64,000 nt of DNA from Roseibium album (GTDB taxonomy: Bacteria; Pseudomonadota; Alphaproteobacteria; Rhizobiales; Stappiaceae). Below are positions 17,884-27,168 of the stretch, piece by piece (the stretch's first letter is position 1; each line of letters starts with the position of its first letter). Below the pieces are notes generated by a model, which was not told the origin of the DNA, ran no database searches, and was given only the letters and a program-made list of their open reading frames with translations. Where the stretch lies: NCBI RefSeq assembly GCF_001404515.1, contig NZ_CXWE01000002.1:310001-374000 (forward strand). Reading direction: 5' to 3'. Position numbers and translations under genes: made by a program.

Positions 17884-19191
17884 TTATCTTTCGCGCAATG
17901 CTTCCGAGCGTGCCTTGATTATTGGCTTCAACAGATAGTCGAGAACCGTTTTATCGCCGGTTAAGATCGAAGCGCTGACGACCATTCCCGGAATTATTGG
18001 TAAAGGATTGCTTTCCGACCCGAGCCAGTTCCGGTCCGTTCTCAAGATCACCCTGTAGAAGGTATTGCCTTCTTCGTTGGTGATCGTATCCGCGCCGATG
18101 CGCTCAACGACACCTGGAATGTCTCCATAGACTGTATAGTCATATGCCGTGACACGCACACGGGCGGCCTGTCCCGGAAACAGGAACGCTACATCCTGTG
18201 GCCGGATCTGTGTTTCGATCAGAAGAGTGTCATCAAGTGGGACGAGTTCAGAGATGTTCTCTCCCGGTGAGACCACAGCACCGATCGTGGCAACCGAGAA
18301 CTTGTTGATGATCCCGCGCACTGGCGCCCTGAGCACAGTGCGATTGACCTTGTCGCTCGCCGACTTGATCGTTTCGTCCAGGATTGTCAGCTCGTTCAAT
18401 GTCTGCGTCAGATCTTCATGTGCCTTGGCACGAAAGCCAAGAACCGCGCTTTCAAGACGTGCCGAGGCTTCCGTGATAGCCGCTTCCGACCGCGGGATGG
18501 AGGCATTGAGAAGTTCGACTTCCAGCTTGCCCCCCTGGGCTTCGCGTTCGAGCCGCAGGAGGTCCATCTTCGGATAAGCACCTGCTTCCGAGAGTTTGCG
18601 AGCGCTCTGCAGTTCCTCGTTCAGCAATTCTGAAGACAGTTGTTCGCTGACAAGGCGCGTTTCGAGTTCAACCTTTTCCAGCTTCCGTTGGGAAAGCTGT
18701 TGTTCGATGACGGAAAGCTCCTGCTTCAATGCGGTCTGGCGAGCGTTGAACAAGGCAAGTTCTCGGGCCGATGCGGGTCGGCCGGCATCACTTTCATCCA
18801 GAACGAGAAGTTCGCCGTGGGCCTCCGCTTCCAGGCGCCTGGCTCTTATCACAAGCGCGTTTCGCTGCTCCTCAAGCTCTCCGAGATTGGCCGCAAAGTC
18901 GGTATCGTCGATCCTTATCAGCGGTTCGCCGACATCAACAACATCACCCTCCCTGACGAAGATTTCCGCAACGAGCCCGCCTTCCAGAGATTCCACGATT
19001 TGAATCTGGCTGGACGGGATCACCCGCCCGTCGCCCGTTGTGACTTCCTCGATCCTGGCGAAATAGGCCCAGACGACAAGAGCGCCAAGCATAAGCAGCA
19101 TGGCCAGAAGAAGACCCCAGATGCCGGCGTTGTTTCGCCGTTCCAGCGCCGCGCGCACATCGTTGGCAAAATCCTCATCCACCCGGGGCAT
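17884..19191 (-). CDS. Type I secretion membrane fusion protein (HlyD family)
   Basis: 435 residues from the ATG at 19191, preceded by GGAGG; a start 48 bases earlier would lie deeper inside the exporter gene and lacks such an SD. Short cytosolic N-terminus, one membrane helix at about 22-44 (G-L-L-L-A-M-L-L-M-L), a biotinyl-lipoyl-like hairpin half near 70-100, a long coiled coil (about 105-285), and the C-terminal HlyD beta domain with the R-x-P-V-R-G block. It bridges the inner-membrane ABC exporter and TolC. It overlaps the exporter gene by 17 bases and precedes the LapG-like gene, all leftward. Confidence 0.92.
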   Translation of the reverse strand: MPRVDEDFANDVRAALERRNNAGIWGLLLAMLLMLGALVVWAYFARIEEVTTGDGRVIPSSQIQIVESLEGGLVAEIFVREGDVVDVGEPLIRIDDTDFAANLGELEEQRNALVIRARRLEAEAHGELLVLDESDAGRPASARELALFNARQTALKQELSVIEQQLSQRKLEKVELETRLVSEQLSSELLNEELQSARKLSEAGAYPKMDLLRLEREAQGGKLEVELLNASIPRSEAAITEASARLESAVLGFRAKAHEDLTQTLNELTILDETIKSASDKVNRTVLRAPVRGIINKFSVATIGAVVSPGENISELVPLDDTLLIETQIRPQDVAFLFPGQAARVRVTAYDYTVYGDIPGVVERIGADTITNEEGNTFYRVILRTDRNWLGSESNPLPIIPGMVVSASILTGDKTVLDYLLKPIIKARSEALRER

Positions 19192-21421
19192 GACCACCTC
19201 CCGGACTTGAAGAAGGCGTCTTGTGTCCTGCCTGTGCACCTGCCTTCAGGCGGGAGACAACATCGTCCTTGGGGCCGTCCATCAGAAGCTTGCCCTTGTC
19301 GAGCAGCAGGATGCGATCGACCAGATCGAGAGGCCCGTCACGATGTGTTGCGATAAAGAGCGTGATGCCTTCATTCGCAATCTCCTTGAGTCGCGCGCAC
19401 AACTGCCTCTCCGACATGATATCGAGATAAGCGGTCGGTTCATCCAGGCAGATGATTTTCGGTGACCGGATCAGGCATCGGGCCAGCGCGACTGCCTGCC
19501 GTTGTCCGCCAGAGAGACTTCTTCCACGCTCCTCGATATGCATATCCAGGCCGTCCGGATGGCGCGACGTGAAAAAATCAACACCTGCCAGGTGCACGGT
19601 CCGTTCGAGCTCGGATGCGCTGGCGTTGGGGGCCCCCATGAGGATGTTCTCACGCAAGGTACCTGTAAAGAGCTCGGCATCCTGCAGGCACAATCCGACA
19701 GTCGACCGCAGGTCGGCGGCAGAAAACTGGCGTGTGTCGATGCCACCCAGCAAATAGGTGCCCGATTGTGGTTCATAAAGACCGGACAGGATGCGCACCA
19801 GCGTACTCTTGCCGGATCCCACCCTCCCGATAACGCCGATTTTTTCACCGGTTTCAGCCGTGAAACTGATGTTTTCCAGAGCAGGAACACGACTTCCGGG
19901 ATAGGTCAGGGAAACGTTCTGAAAGGCGACACCTGCATTCCCCGATGAGTTCAGGTCACGAGCGGTCACGCCTCCTTCTGTTTCCGATTTCATCAGAACG
20001 TCAAGACTTCTGAGCGCACTTCGTGCGTGAAGCAGGCGCGCCAGTGTCTGAGAAATGTTGTTGAGCGGCGCAAGAACACGCCCCGCCAGGATGTTGGCAG
20101 CAATCAGGGCGCCCACCGTGATCCGGCCCTCCAGGACAAGAAACACGCCCCAGACCACGATCACGATCGAAACAAGCTGAAACACCACCCCGGTGAAGGA
20201 TGCCGCGACATTTGCCCAGTATCTTGCCCTCGTGGTCGAACGGCTGGCGGCAGCGACCGCCCGGTCCCAGGCCCGGCGGAACCAGCTTTCTCCGCCACTC
20301 ACCTTGATGGTTTCCAGAGAAGACACCGTTTCGACGAGTATCGATTGACGACGCGCGGCGTCGCTCTGGCTTTCCGAGAGTGCCCTTGACAGCGGAACCT
20401 GAACAAGACCGGTCACGGCAATCACGACCGGAACGGCAAACGCCGGAACCCAGGCCAGCGGTCCGACCAGGAACCACATCACCCAGACAAAAATGCCGAT
20501 AAACAGAAGATCGGTCGCAGCAATGACCGTTGATGACGTCAGAGCATCCCGCACGGAATCCAGATCGCGGACCTGATTGGCAACTCCACCGGTCGACGCC
20601 GGCCGCGCCGCCATTTTCAGTCTTAAAAAGTGATCGAACATGCGGCCGGCAACCGCCATGTCTACGCGCCTGCCGGTTTCATCGACGATTTTCATGCGAA
20701 GCATCTTGAAGATGAAGTCGAACAGAAACGCGATCAGGACACCAAGCGTCAAAACCCAGAGTGTCGGTATTGCCAGATTGGGTATGACCCGGTCGTAGAC
20801 GTTCATGATGAACAATGGACTGGCAAGGCCAAGCAGGTTGCCGATCAAAGCTGCAATGATGACTTGAGTATAGTTGGGCCAGAACCGGCGCACGGCAGAC
20901 CAGAACCAGTCCTTGGGTTTTTCCGGTGAGGCCTCGGCCTGCGCCTGTGAAGGCATAAGACCGACAAACGCTACGACCGGCAGTTTCAATCCTTCAAATG
21001 AGGACAGCGGCACATTTCGAACACCCCCGGGCTCAAGAGCAGAATGTATCCGTGCAGTTCCAGCCAAGCGGTCAATCTGTTCCACAACGACTGCCGGCTC
21101 ATCTTCCACAAGAACAATCACCGGAAGCGTGACAACCGGAATAGAGGCAACATCGAGTTGCTCTATCCGGACCGCGAGCCCAAGCCGACGCGCTGCTTCT
21201 TCAAGACTGCTGACTGCAAGCCCCTGCTCCCCGACGGGGAGACCACGCGAGAGTTCGGACGTGTTGGCAACAAGGCCGTGATACCGGGCGACCCTGACGA
21301 GAGCCTCCAGAAGACCGTTGGATGCTGGATGCTGGTCGCGAGCGGGGTCCCCGGAACTCGTCACCTGTGTTGGAGCGGCAGGATGACTACCCAGGCGAAC
21401 TGTCGGCTCCCCTCCATCCAC
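19175..21421 (-). CDS. Type I secretion ABC transporter, LapB-type
   Basis: 748 residues starting at GTG 21421. An N-terminal ~130-residue C39-like domain lacks the catalytic cysteine motif, so it binds but does not cleave cargo, as in RTX/adhesin exporters (LapB, HlyB). About five to six membrane helices at 190-450 are followed by an ABC ATPase with Walker A G-R-V-G-S-G-K-S-T, signature S-L-S-G-G-Q, Walker B I-I-C-L-D-E-P and the H-loop A-T-H-R. The signature and Walker regions are intact. The Gly/Pro/His-rich tail is non-conserved. It is preceded by tolC by only ten bases and overlaps hlyD, giving one leftward operon tolC-ABC-hlyD-lapG. Confidence 0.92.
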   Translation of the reverse strand: MDGGEPTVRLGSHPAAPTQVTSSGDPARDQHPASNGLLEALVRVARYHGLVANTSELSRGLPVGEQGLAVSSLEEAARRLGLAVRIEQLDVASIPVVTLPVIVLVEDEPAVVVEQIDRLAGTARIHSALEPGGVRNVPLSSFEGLKLPVVAFVGLMPSQAQAEASPEKPKDWFWSAVRRFWPNYTQVIIAALIGNLLGLASPLFIMNVYDRVIPNLAIPTLWVLTLGVLIAFLFDFIFKMLRMKIVDETGRRVDMAVAGRMFDHFLRLKMAARPASTGGVANQVRDLDSVRDALTSSTVIAATDLLFIGIFVWVMWFLVGPLAWVPAFAVPVVIAVTGLVQVPLSRALSESQSDAARRQSILVETVSSLETIKVSGGESWFRRAWDRAVAAASRSTTRARYWANVAASFTGVVFQLVSIVIVVWGVFLVLEGRITVGALIAANILAGRVLAPLNNISQTLARLLHARSALRSLDVLMKSETEGGVTARDLNSSGNAGVAFQNVSLTYPGSRVPALENISFTAETGEKIGVIGRVGSGKSTLVRILSGLYEPQSGTYLLGGIDTRQFSAADLRSTVGLCLQDAELFTGTLRENILMGAPNASASELERTVHLAGVDFFTSRHPDGLDMHIEERGRSLSGGQRQAVALARCLIRSPKIICLDEPTAYLDIMSERQLCARLKEIANEGITLFIATHRDGPLDLVDRILLLDKGKLLMDGPKDDVVSRLKAGAQAGHKTPSSSPGGGHAPGG

Positions 21422-21431
21422 AACAACCGCC

Positions 21432-22880
21432 TCACCACTTGCGCAATGGTTCTATGAGCCCCCTGGAACCCACAAACCAGGGAACCTCCGCAGACCCTGC
21501 CTGGCTCTCCGGAGGCGCGGAAACACCGGCAGATGCAAGAAGACTTCCGGTGGAGGCGAGTAGACGGTAGCGCGAGAACACGGAGATTGTTTCCGAACTG
21601 ATGAGCTGAACACGAGAGGTAAAGGCAGAATTTTGCGCTATCAGAAGGTCCAGGAGATCCCGAAGCCCGGCTTCATATTCCTTTTCGTAACTCTTGATAA
21701 CGGCATCAGCGGCAACCGTCTGCTCCCGCAGGGCCTTGAGACGGATGTCGTTGGTGACGATATCGCTCCAGGATCTGCGCACGCTTTCATCGACAGATCG
21801 CCGAAGATGATCCAGCTGCATTTTGCTTTCTGTGACCTTTTCACCAAGCTGGCGTCGCCGACTGGTATCGATCGTCCCGTTGAAAAGGTTCCAGGACATG
21901 GTCATGCGGACCGCAAATTCATTGTTTCGGCCCGGTGTTCCGTCAAGATCTTCACCGACAGAGGCCAACCCTTCCACACCCAGGTTGGGCAGGAACAGTG
22001 ACTGGGACTTGTCATAATCGGCCGCTGCCGCGTCGACATCGGCAGACCCGGCCCGGAGTGACGGATGGTTGTTGCGCGCCGTGGCAATGGCAGTGGCCTG
22101 GGTCGCGGGAAGAGACTCCGGTCGCCGGGGGGACTTGAGCGACGGTGGCGCGACACCGATAACGCTTTCAAACCGGGCATTGGCCGCACCGAGCTCTCTC
22201 AAGACATCCGCGCGCACCGCGTGAACGGCTGCAACCCGCTCTTCCGCCTGACGCAATTCGCTTTCTGTCGCCGACCCGCCTTGCACTTTAGTACGGACAA
22301 TTCCGAGCAGCCGAACATGCTCGCGAATGTTTGCATCTGCGGCCCGCAGGATCCTGTGGTGCCGGAATACATCGAGGAACGCTTCTGTTGCATCGAGACC
22401 GATCAACTCGGCGCGCTCCATGACACGTGCCGCCGATCCGTCAACGCGCGCGGATTGCCGGTAGATTTCGTTTGCCCGCGCGAATCCGTCGAAAAACACC
22501 TGGCGAGCAATCAGTGTGGCATCCCTTGCATTTCGCCATTCACGATTGTCCGTGACCTCAAGCGAATTGGGCCGGTCGATATACTGCGCGCCGAAGGAAG
22601 CTTCCAGATCCACGGAGGGAAGATAGGCGCCCTGCGCCTGATCATATTCGTAATCAACAGAACGCCGGTTTGCAGCCGCAGCCAGAACCTGCGGATTTGT
22701 GGTTACAGCTCGCGCGATTGCTTCTTCCAGCGTCATTGCGGAAGCATCGACCGAAAAAGAAACAATCGCGGACAGGGATAGCGCCGTCACACCTATCAGG
22801 CGCCGGAAACAGGCAAACGGACGTGGATCCTGAAAGGATAAACTCCCACCTACAAGCTCAAATTGAGTCCTGCACCTCAT
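21432..22880 (-). CDS. TolC-family outer membrane channel
   Basis: 482 residues from the ATG at 22880 (GGGTGGA just upstream); the longer frame adds 29 residues that do not fit a signal peptide. The export signal has its core at about 30-45 and an Ala cleavage site near 48. The rest shows the two-fold TolC repeat: long coiled-coil helices, with T-L-E-E-A-I-A-R-A opening and the characteristic Y-E-A-G-L-R-D-L-L-D-L-L near the end. First gene of the leftward secretion operon and divergent from the cargo gene. Confidence 0.9.
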   Translation of the reverse strand: MRCRTQFELVGGSLSFQDPRPFACFRRLIGVTALSLSAIVSFSVDASAMTLEEAIARAVTTNPQVLAAAANRRSVDYEYDQAQGAYLPSVDLEASFGAQYIDRPNSLEVTDNREWRNARDATLIARQVFFDGFARANEIYRQSARVDGSAARVMERAELIGLDATEAFLDVFRHHRILRAADANIREHVRLLGIVRTKVQGGSATESELRQAEERVAAVHAVRADVLRELGAANARFESVIGVAPPSLKSPRRPESLPATQATAIATARNNHPSLRAGSADVDAAAADYDKSQSLFLPNLGVEGLASVGEDLDGTPGRNNEFAVRMTMSWNLFNGTIDTSRRRQLGEKVTESKMQLDHLRRSVDESVRRSWSDIVTNDIRLKALREQTVAADAVIKSYEKEYEAGLRDLLDLLIAQNSAFTSRVQLISSETISVFSRYRLLASTGSLLASAGVSAPPESQAGSAEVPWFVGSRGLIEPLRKW

Positions 22881-23041
22881 TCCACCCTGCCAAACGCCAA
22901 CGAACCAATTCAATCGGAAAGCTCTTTTTCCAACCAAGACAACTAACTTAACGGCACTTTCCCACATTGAACAAGAAAGATTATAATTTGCTCAACCCAC
23001 CAAATAACCATAACGCAGTTTATTTGGACGCGGCAAAGATT

Positions 23042-23080
23042 TTTTGTTAAAAAAGTGTTAAGCCTATATTTGGGTTTAAC
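23042..23080 (+). promoter_or_regulatory. Candidate promoter/operator of the FecR-RTX gene
   Basis: In an AT-rich 244-bp divergent region, TTTTGT (23042-23047) and TATATT (23065-23070) form a weak sigma70-like pair with 17-base spacing. Inverted arms GTTAA (23057-23061) and TTAAC (23076-23080) flank the -10, a possible regulator site. No strong SD is visible before the GTG at 23125. Confidence 0.35.
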
Positions 23081-23124
23081 GTCCGCATTTCCTTTAATAG
23101 TTGACATACTGGTGAGCGTGGGTC

Positions 23125-26100
23125 GTGTCGAACATTCCGAACTCCGGAATATCATCGCCGGATACAAAAGAAACTGCGGTGCTAGACGCGGCAGTTCCCC
23201 TGCCACCCATTGTGGATGCTCCTCTTCTGTTTCGCGGAGATTATGCCAGGCAGGGATCGGATCTGTTGATCAGCCATCCCGAACACGGTTCCCTGACGAT
23301 CGCCAACTACTTTCTGCAAGACAAGCTGCCTGATCTGGTTGCGGCAAATGGTGCCGTCCTTGAAGGTGACACGGTCGCACAATTGGCGGGGCCCCTGGCC
23401 CCGGGACAGTATGCGCAGGCTGGCTCCGGTCTTGCCGGCGCTCCGATCGGAAACGTGCAGACCTCTGCAGGAACCGTTACCGCGCAGAGAACCGACGGCA
23501 CCACGGTGACGCTCTCCTCGGGTGATCCTGTATTTCAGGGAGATGTCGTGGAAACGGCCGAGAACTCTTCCCTGGTGATCGTTTTTGTTGATGAAACCCT
23601 GTTCTCCCTGTCAGCCGGCGCCCGTATGGTTCTGGACGAACTGATCTACACGCCGAACGGTTCCGGAAACTCCATGGTGATGAACCTGGTGCAGGGAAGC
23701 TTCGTGTTCGTCACCGGGCAAGTGGCTCCGACCGGCGACATGCGGGTCGAAACGCCGACCGCCACGATGGGCATCAGAGGGACAACTCCTATCGTGCAGA
23801 TCGATGCACTGGATGGCGCGACACGATTTGCACTGGCCGTCGATCCGAACGGTTTGATCGGGTCATATCAGCTGTTTGACCGAATTTCCGGTCAACTGCT
23901 TGGAACGGTCGACTCGACCGACGCGACATATTTCATTCAGTCCGCTGGAACAGCCCCCGTTGTCACTCCGCGAACGCCAGCCGAGTCAGCATCCGTTGAA
24001 GGTCAATTGCAGCAGGCATTTGATGCCTATTCCGCAGCCGGTCTCGGACAGCAGAGCAGTGATGACGGTGACGATGGCGCTCAAAACGCGCCGGGACCGG
24101 ATCAGACGGATGCCGGACTTGATCAGCTTTTCGGCGGCCCGGTTCCCGATCTGTCCGATCCTGACCTGTCTCCTCTGGGCGACCGGAACGGGGGACTGAG
24201 CAGAGACATCCCCACAGGTTCGGGAAGTGGAAGCCGGTCTTCACCCCTGGTGCCGGAAGCGCCCGCATCTTCGAGCGGTGGCGACCCGTCGGATGATCCA
24301 GGTCCGACTGTGCCTTTCGACGACAGCTCCATACCCGACACCGGCGGAGACGATCTGTCTGTCGTCCTGCCGCCCGACCTTTTCACCCTGGAAGACGAGG
24401 CGATCACTCTGCGTGGCTTGAATGTCGAGATTCCGGGAGACGGCGAAGGCACAGTCACAATTGTCGCGAGATCCACGGTCACGCTCGCCCGGATTACCGG
24501 ACTGACGTTCCTTGAGGGCGACGGTTTCGATGACGAGACGGTCGCCTTTAGCGGCACTGAAGCGGACATCAATGCTGCCCTTTCGGGCATGACATATACG
24601 CCTTCCCCAAACAGTGAAACAGGTGGATTGAGTCTGACAGTCTTCGACGGAGAGAGCACACTCCTGGCAGACCTTCCTGTAACAATCGAACCTGTGGAGG
24701 ATGCACCGGCTGTTTTCGATATCAATCTCACCGTAGATGAAAACGGCAGCATCTCGGCACCCTTCGTTGGGTACGATCCGGACGAAGGCGATACCCTCAC
24801 CCTCTTTGCACTGTCTGAGCCATCCCTGGGCACACTCGAAGTCTTCGACAACGGCACGTTCACATTCGGGACGAATGGCGATTTCGACAATCTGACGGCT
24901 GGCACATCTCAGGAAATCAGCTTTCAATATAGCGCAGTGGACAGCACCGGACTGGTTTCGGAAGTACCCGCGACGGTCACGATTGAGGTTCTGGGCCTCA
25001 ATGACGATCCGGTTGCGCCGGATATCGATCTGAGTCCACCTGGAACCCTCAACGGCAGCTTCAATGACGGCTTTGCGAACTGGCAACAGGTCGTCGGGCC
25101 CGAGACCGGACCGAATGGAGAGTTCATCGCCGGATCCTATGTCACGGCTTTCGATGTCGCGCAGTCCGGTTCCCTCATTCCCGATGACATCATCGTTGCC
25201 GTCGTTGAATTTTCCGGTCAGCTCGACGCTTCGTCGGACGGTTCTGAAAGTGCCGCAGCTGCCGGACCATCCTTGATCAGCAGCCCGTTCACCGCCTTTG
25301 CAGGTGAATATGTCAGTATTGAATATCGGTCCTTTTTCGGGGCCGACGAGGCTTTGCACACGGCCGAGCTGGTCAATGTCGAAACCGGTGCACGAACCCT
25401 GGTCTTTCGCGAATCGACTCCCGTCGATGTGTCCGGTGAAGTGAAATCCGTCGAGATTCAGATCCCGGACACAGGAAACTTCCAGATCGAATTCGGGATC
25501 GGCAGTGTCGATACCAATGATGATGGCGCTCTTGGCGCAAGACTGGTCATCGGAAATGCAGGGCTGATCCGAACCGGTGTCCCGGCAGGCGCGACGCAGA
25601 CTTTCGGACAAATCCGCTTCCTCGAAAACGCATCTGATCCGGATGGAGACACGCTCAGTCTCCAAGGCGTTTCTTCAACGAGCGCGTTCGGAGCAAGCAT
25701 TTCACTGGTTGGCAGCGAAGTTGTCTACGATACCGGTTCTGCCTTTGCCTTTCTTGCGGAAGGACAAACGGCGACCGACAGTTTCCAATACACGATTGCG
25801 GATGGAAATGGCGGGTTTGCGTCCGCAACGGCGTCAGTCGATGTTGTCGGAACCGGGAGCGCTGCCGCAGGTATCCCGCTCCGATATGCGCCGGTGTCTG
25901 ATCAGACGGCGCCCTCGTCAAATGGCCTGGTTGCCGGCGCAATGCAAACATCGGGAACCGGCGTTCCGCTGCACGAAACTCTGCCGGCAAACACGGTCAC
26001 GTATGCGTTTCCTATCGTCTCTCCTGCGAACAACGGACTGGCAAGTTATTCACCCGCGCAGCAAGCCGCAGCCGTTGCCGCTCTGTCTCTTTGGGCGGAC

Positions 26101-27117
26101 GTTTCAGGTCTCGCGGTAGCAGAAGCGGCAGTGGCTGAAACGCCGACGGCCAGGTTCCTGAATTCGACAAGCGTCTCTTTCGCCGAAATCTTTGAGACCG
26201 AAAGCGGCAGCACGATTGTTACCAATCCGGACTTCGCCGAGATAATTTCCCCGCAACCAGGCTCCCACGGCTTCTTCGCTTTGCTCCACGAAACCGGTCA
26301 TGCCATCGGCCTTGATCATCCGCCTCCTGACCTGACGCAGGCACAAAGCGTCATGTCTTCGGTTTCGCCTGACACCCTCGGTGCGCACTGGTGGAACGAT
26401 GCGGGATCGTGGATCTACGCACAGACCCCCATGATTGAGGACATCGCGACGGTTCAGCTGGCCTACGGCGCGAACGAAGAAACACGCAGCGGAGACACGG
26501 TCTACGGCTTCAACGGCTCGGAAACCGGCACCGTTCATGATTTCGCGGTCAACAGGGACCCGGTTCTGACGATTTACGACGCTGCCGGGGTTGATGCACT
26601 TGATTTTTCCGGTTGGGATGCACCTGCGATCATTGACCTCAATCCGGGATCCTATTCATCTGCCAACGGCATGACCAACAACATCGGGATTGCCTTCGGG
26701 ACGGTTATCGAAAGTGCAATCGGTGGCGCAGGGGACGATCTCCTCATCGGCACCAGTCTTGGCGAAACACTTGATGGCGGTGCGGGGCTGGATACACTGA
26801 TCGGTGGCGGCGGTGCGGACACGTTCGTGCTGTCACACGACGACCTCGCCGACATGATTGTCGATTTCAAGAGCGGGGAAGATCGGCTCGATTTGTCTTC
26901 CTTGCTGGATGCCAATTTCAACACCGGAGAGGTTGGCGACTATGTCGATGTCGAACAAAGGGGAGACGGCGCGGTTGTCAGCGTCGATCGAGACGGCACC
27001 GGCACCGCGAACGACTTCAAAGACGTCGCCGTGCTTCAGTCCGTTGAAGCAGGGGGAATCATTGACTTTGTCTTTTCAGATAACGGGGTTCAGGCAACCG
27101 ACACGATTGTCGCCTGA
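23125..27117 (+). CDS. Giant T1SS cargo: FecR module, cadherin-like domains, serralysin-type metalloprotease and RTX tail
   Basis: 1330 residues from GTG, with no Sec signal, consistent with type I secretion. Order: N-terminal segment 1-107; FecR-like domain 108-225 ending G-I-R-G-T-T-P; an Ala-rich joint with S-A-A-G at 303-306; a disordered Asp/Ser/Pro linker to ~415; Ig/cadherin-like strands 419-632; a jelly-roll-like part ~636-815; another cadherin-like domain 822-912; M10 metalloprotease ~915-1190 with zinc site His1055-Glu1056-His1059-Gly1062-His1065 and Met-turn Met1077; Ca-binding RTX nonapeptides ~1200-1236; and a T1SS C-terminal target domain. Serralysins are usually ~470 residues, so ~900 residues of N-terminal extension are unusual. 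Probably retained on the surface and released by the LapG-like peptidase (inference). The CHASE2 cyclase follows after 51 bp. Confidence 0.85.
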   Translation: MSNIPNSGISSPDTKETAVLDAAVPLPPIVDAPLLFRGDYARQGSDLLISHPEHGSLTIANYFLQDKLPDLVAANGAVLEGDTVAQLAGPLAPGQYAQAGSGLAGAPIGNVQTSAGTVTAQRTDGTTVTLSSGDPVFQGDVVETAENSSLVIVFVDETLFSLSAGARMVLDELIYTPNGSGNSMVMNLVQGSFVFVTGQVAPTGDMRVETPTATMGIRGTTPIVQIDALDGATRFALAVDPNGLIGSYQLFDRISGQLLGTVDSTDATYFIQSAGTAPVVTPRTPAESASVEGQLQQAFDAYSAAGLGQQSSDDGDDGAQNAPGPDQTDAGLDQLFGGPVPDLSDPDLSPLGDRNGGLSRDIPTGSGSGSRSSPLVPEAPASSSGGDPSDDPGPTVPFDDSSIPDTGGDDLSVVLPPDLFTLEDEAITLRGLNVEIPGDGEGTVTIVARSTVTLARITGLTFLEGDGFDDETVAFSGTEADINAALSGMTYTPSPNSETGGLSLTVFDGESTLLADLPVTIEPVEDAPAVFDINLTVDENGSISAPFVGYDPDEGDTLTLFALSEPSLGTLEVFDNGTFTFGTNGDFDNLTAGTSQEISFQYSAVDSTGLVSEVPATVTIEVLGLNDDPVAPDIDLSPPGTLNGSFNDGFANWQQVVGPETGPNGEFIAGSYVTAFDVAQSGSLIPDDIIVAVVEFSGQLDASSDGSESAAAAGPSLISSPFTAFAGEYVSIEYRSFFGADEALHTAELVNVETGARTLVFRESTPVDVSGEVKSVEIQIPDTGNFQIEFGIGSVDTNDDGALGARLVIGNAGLIRTGVPAGATQTFGQIRFLENASDPDGDTLSLQGVSSTSAFGASISLVGSEVVYDTGSAFAFLAEGQTATDSFQYTIADGNGGFASATASVDVVGTGSAAAGIPLRYAPVSDQTAPSSNGLVAGAMQTSGTGVPLHETLPANTVTYAFPIVSPANNGLASYSPAQQAAAVAALSLWADVSGLAVAEAAVAETPTARFLNSTSVSFAEIFETESGSTIVTNPDFAEIISPQPGSHGFFALLHETGHAIGLDHPPPDLTQAQSVMSSVSPDTLGAHWWNDAGSWIYAQTPMIEDIATVQLAYGANEETRSGDTVYGFNGSETGTVHDFAVNRDPVLTIYDAAGVDALDFSGWDAPAIIDLNPGSYSSANGMTNNIGIAFGTVIESAIGGAGDDLLIGTSLGETLDGGAGLDTLIGGGGADTFVLSHDDLADMIVDFKSGEDRLDLSSLLDANFNTGEVGDYVDVEQRGDGAVVSVDRDGTGTANDFKDVAVLQSVEAGGIIDFVFSDNGVQATDTIVA

Positions 27118-27168
27118 TAATTCGCAAGACAAACTCCATATGCCGAGTGCCGCCGGTATTTTTCCCAC

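Noticed and set aside
24241-25665. 474-codon leftward frame inside the FecR/RTX gene
   Set aside because: Composition is that of an antisense shadow (Arg/Glu/Asp/Ile-rich, no recognisable fold) of a well-supported coding strand.
26743-26832. RTX repeats taken as a DNA repeat or CRISPR-like array
   Set aside because: The periodicity is the nonapeptide code of the protein; DNA units are not identical and there are no spacers.
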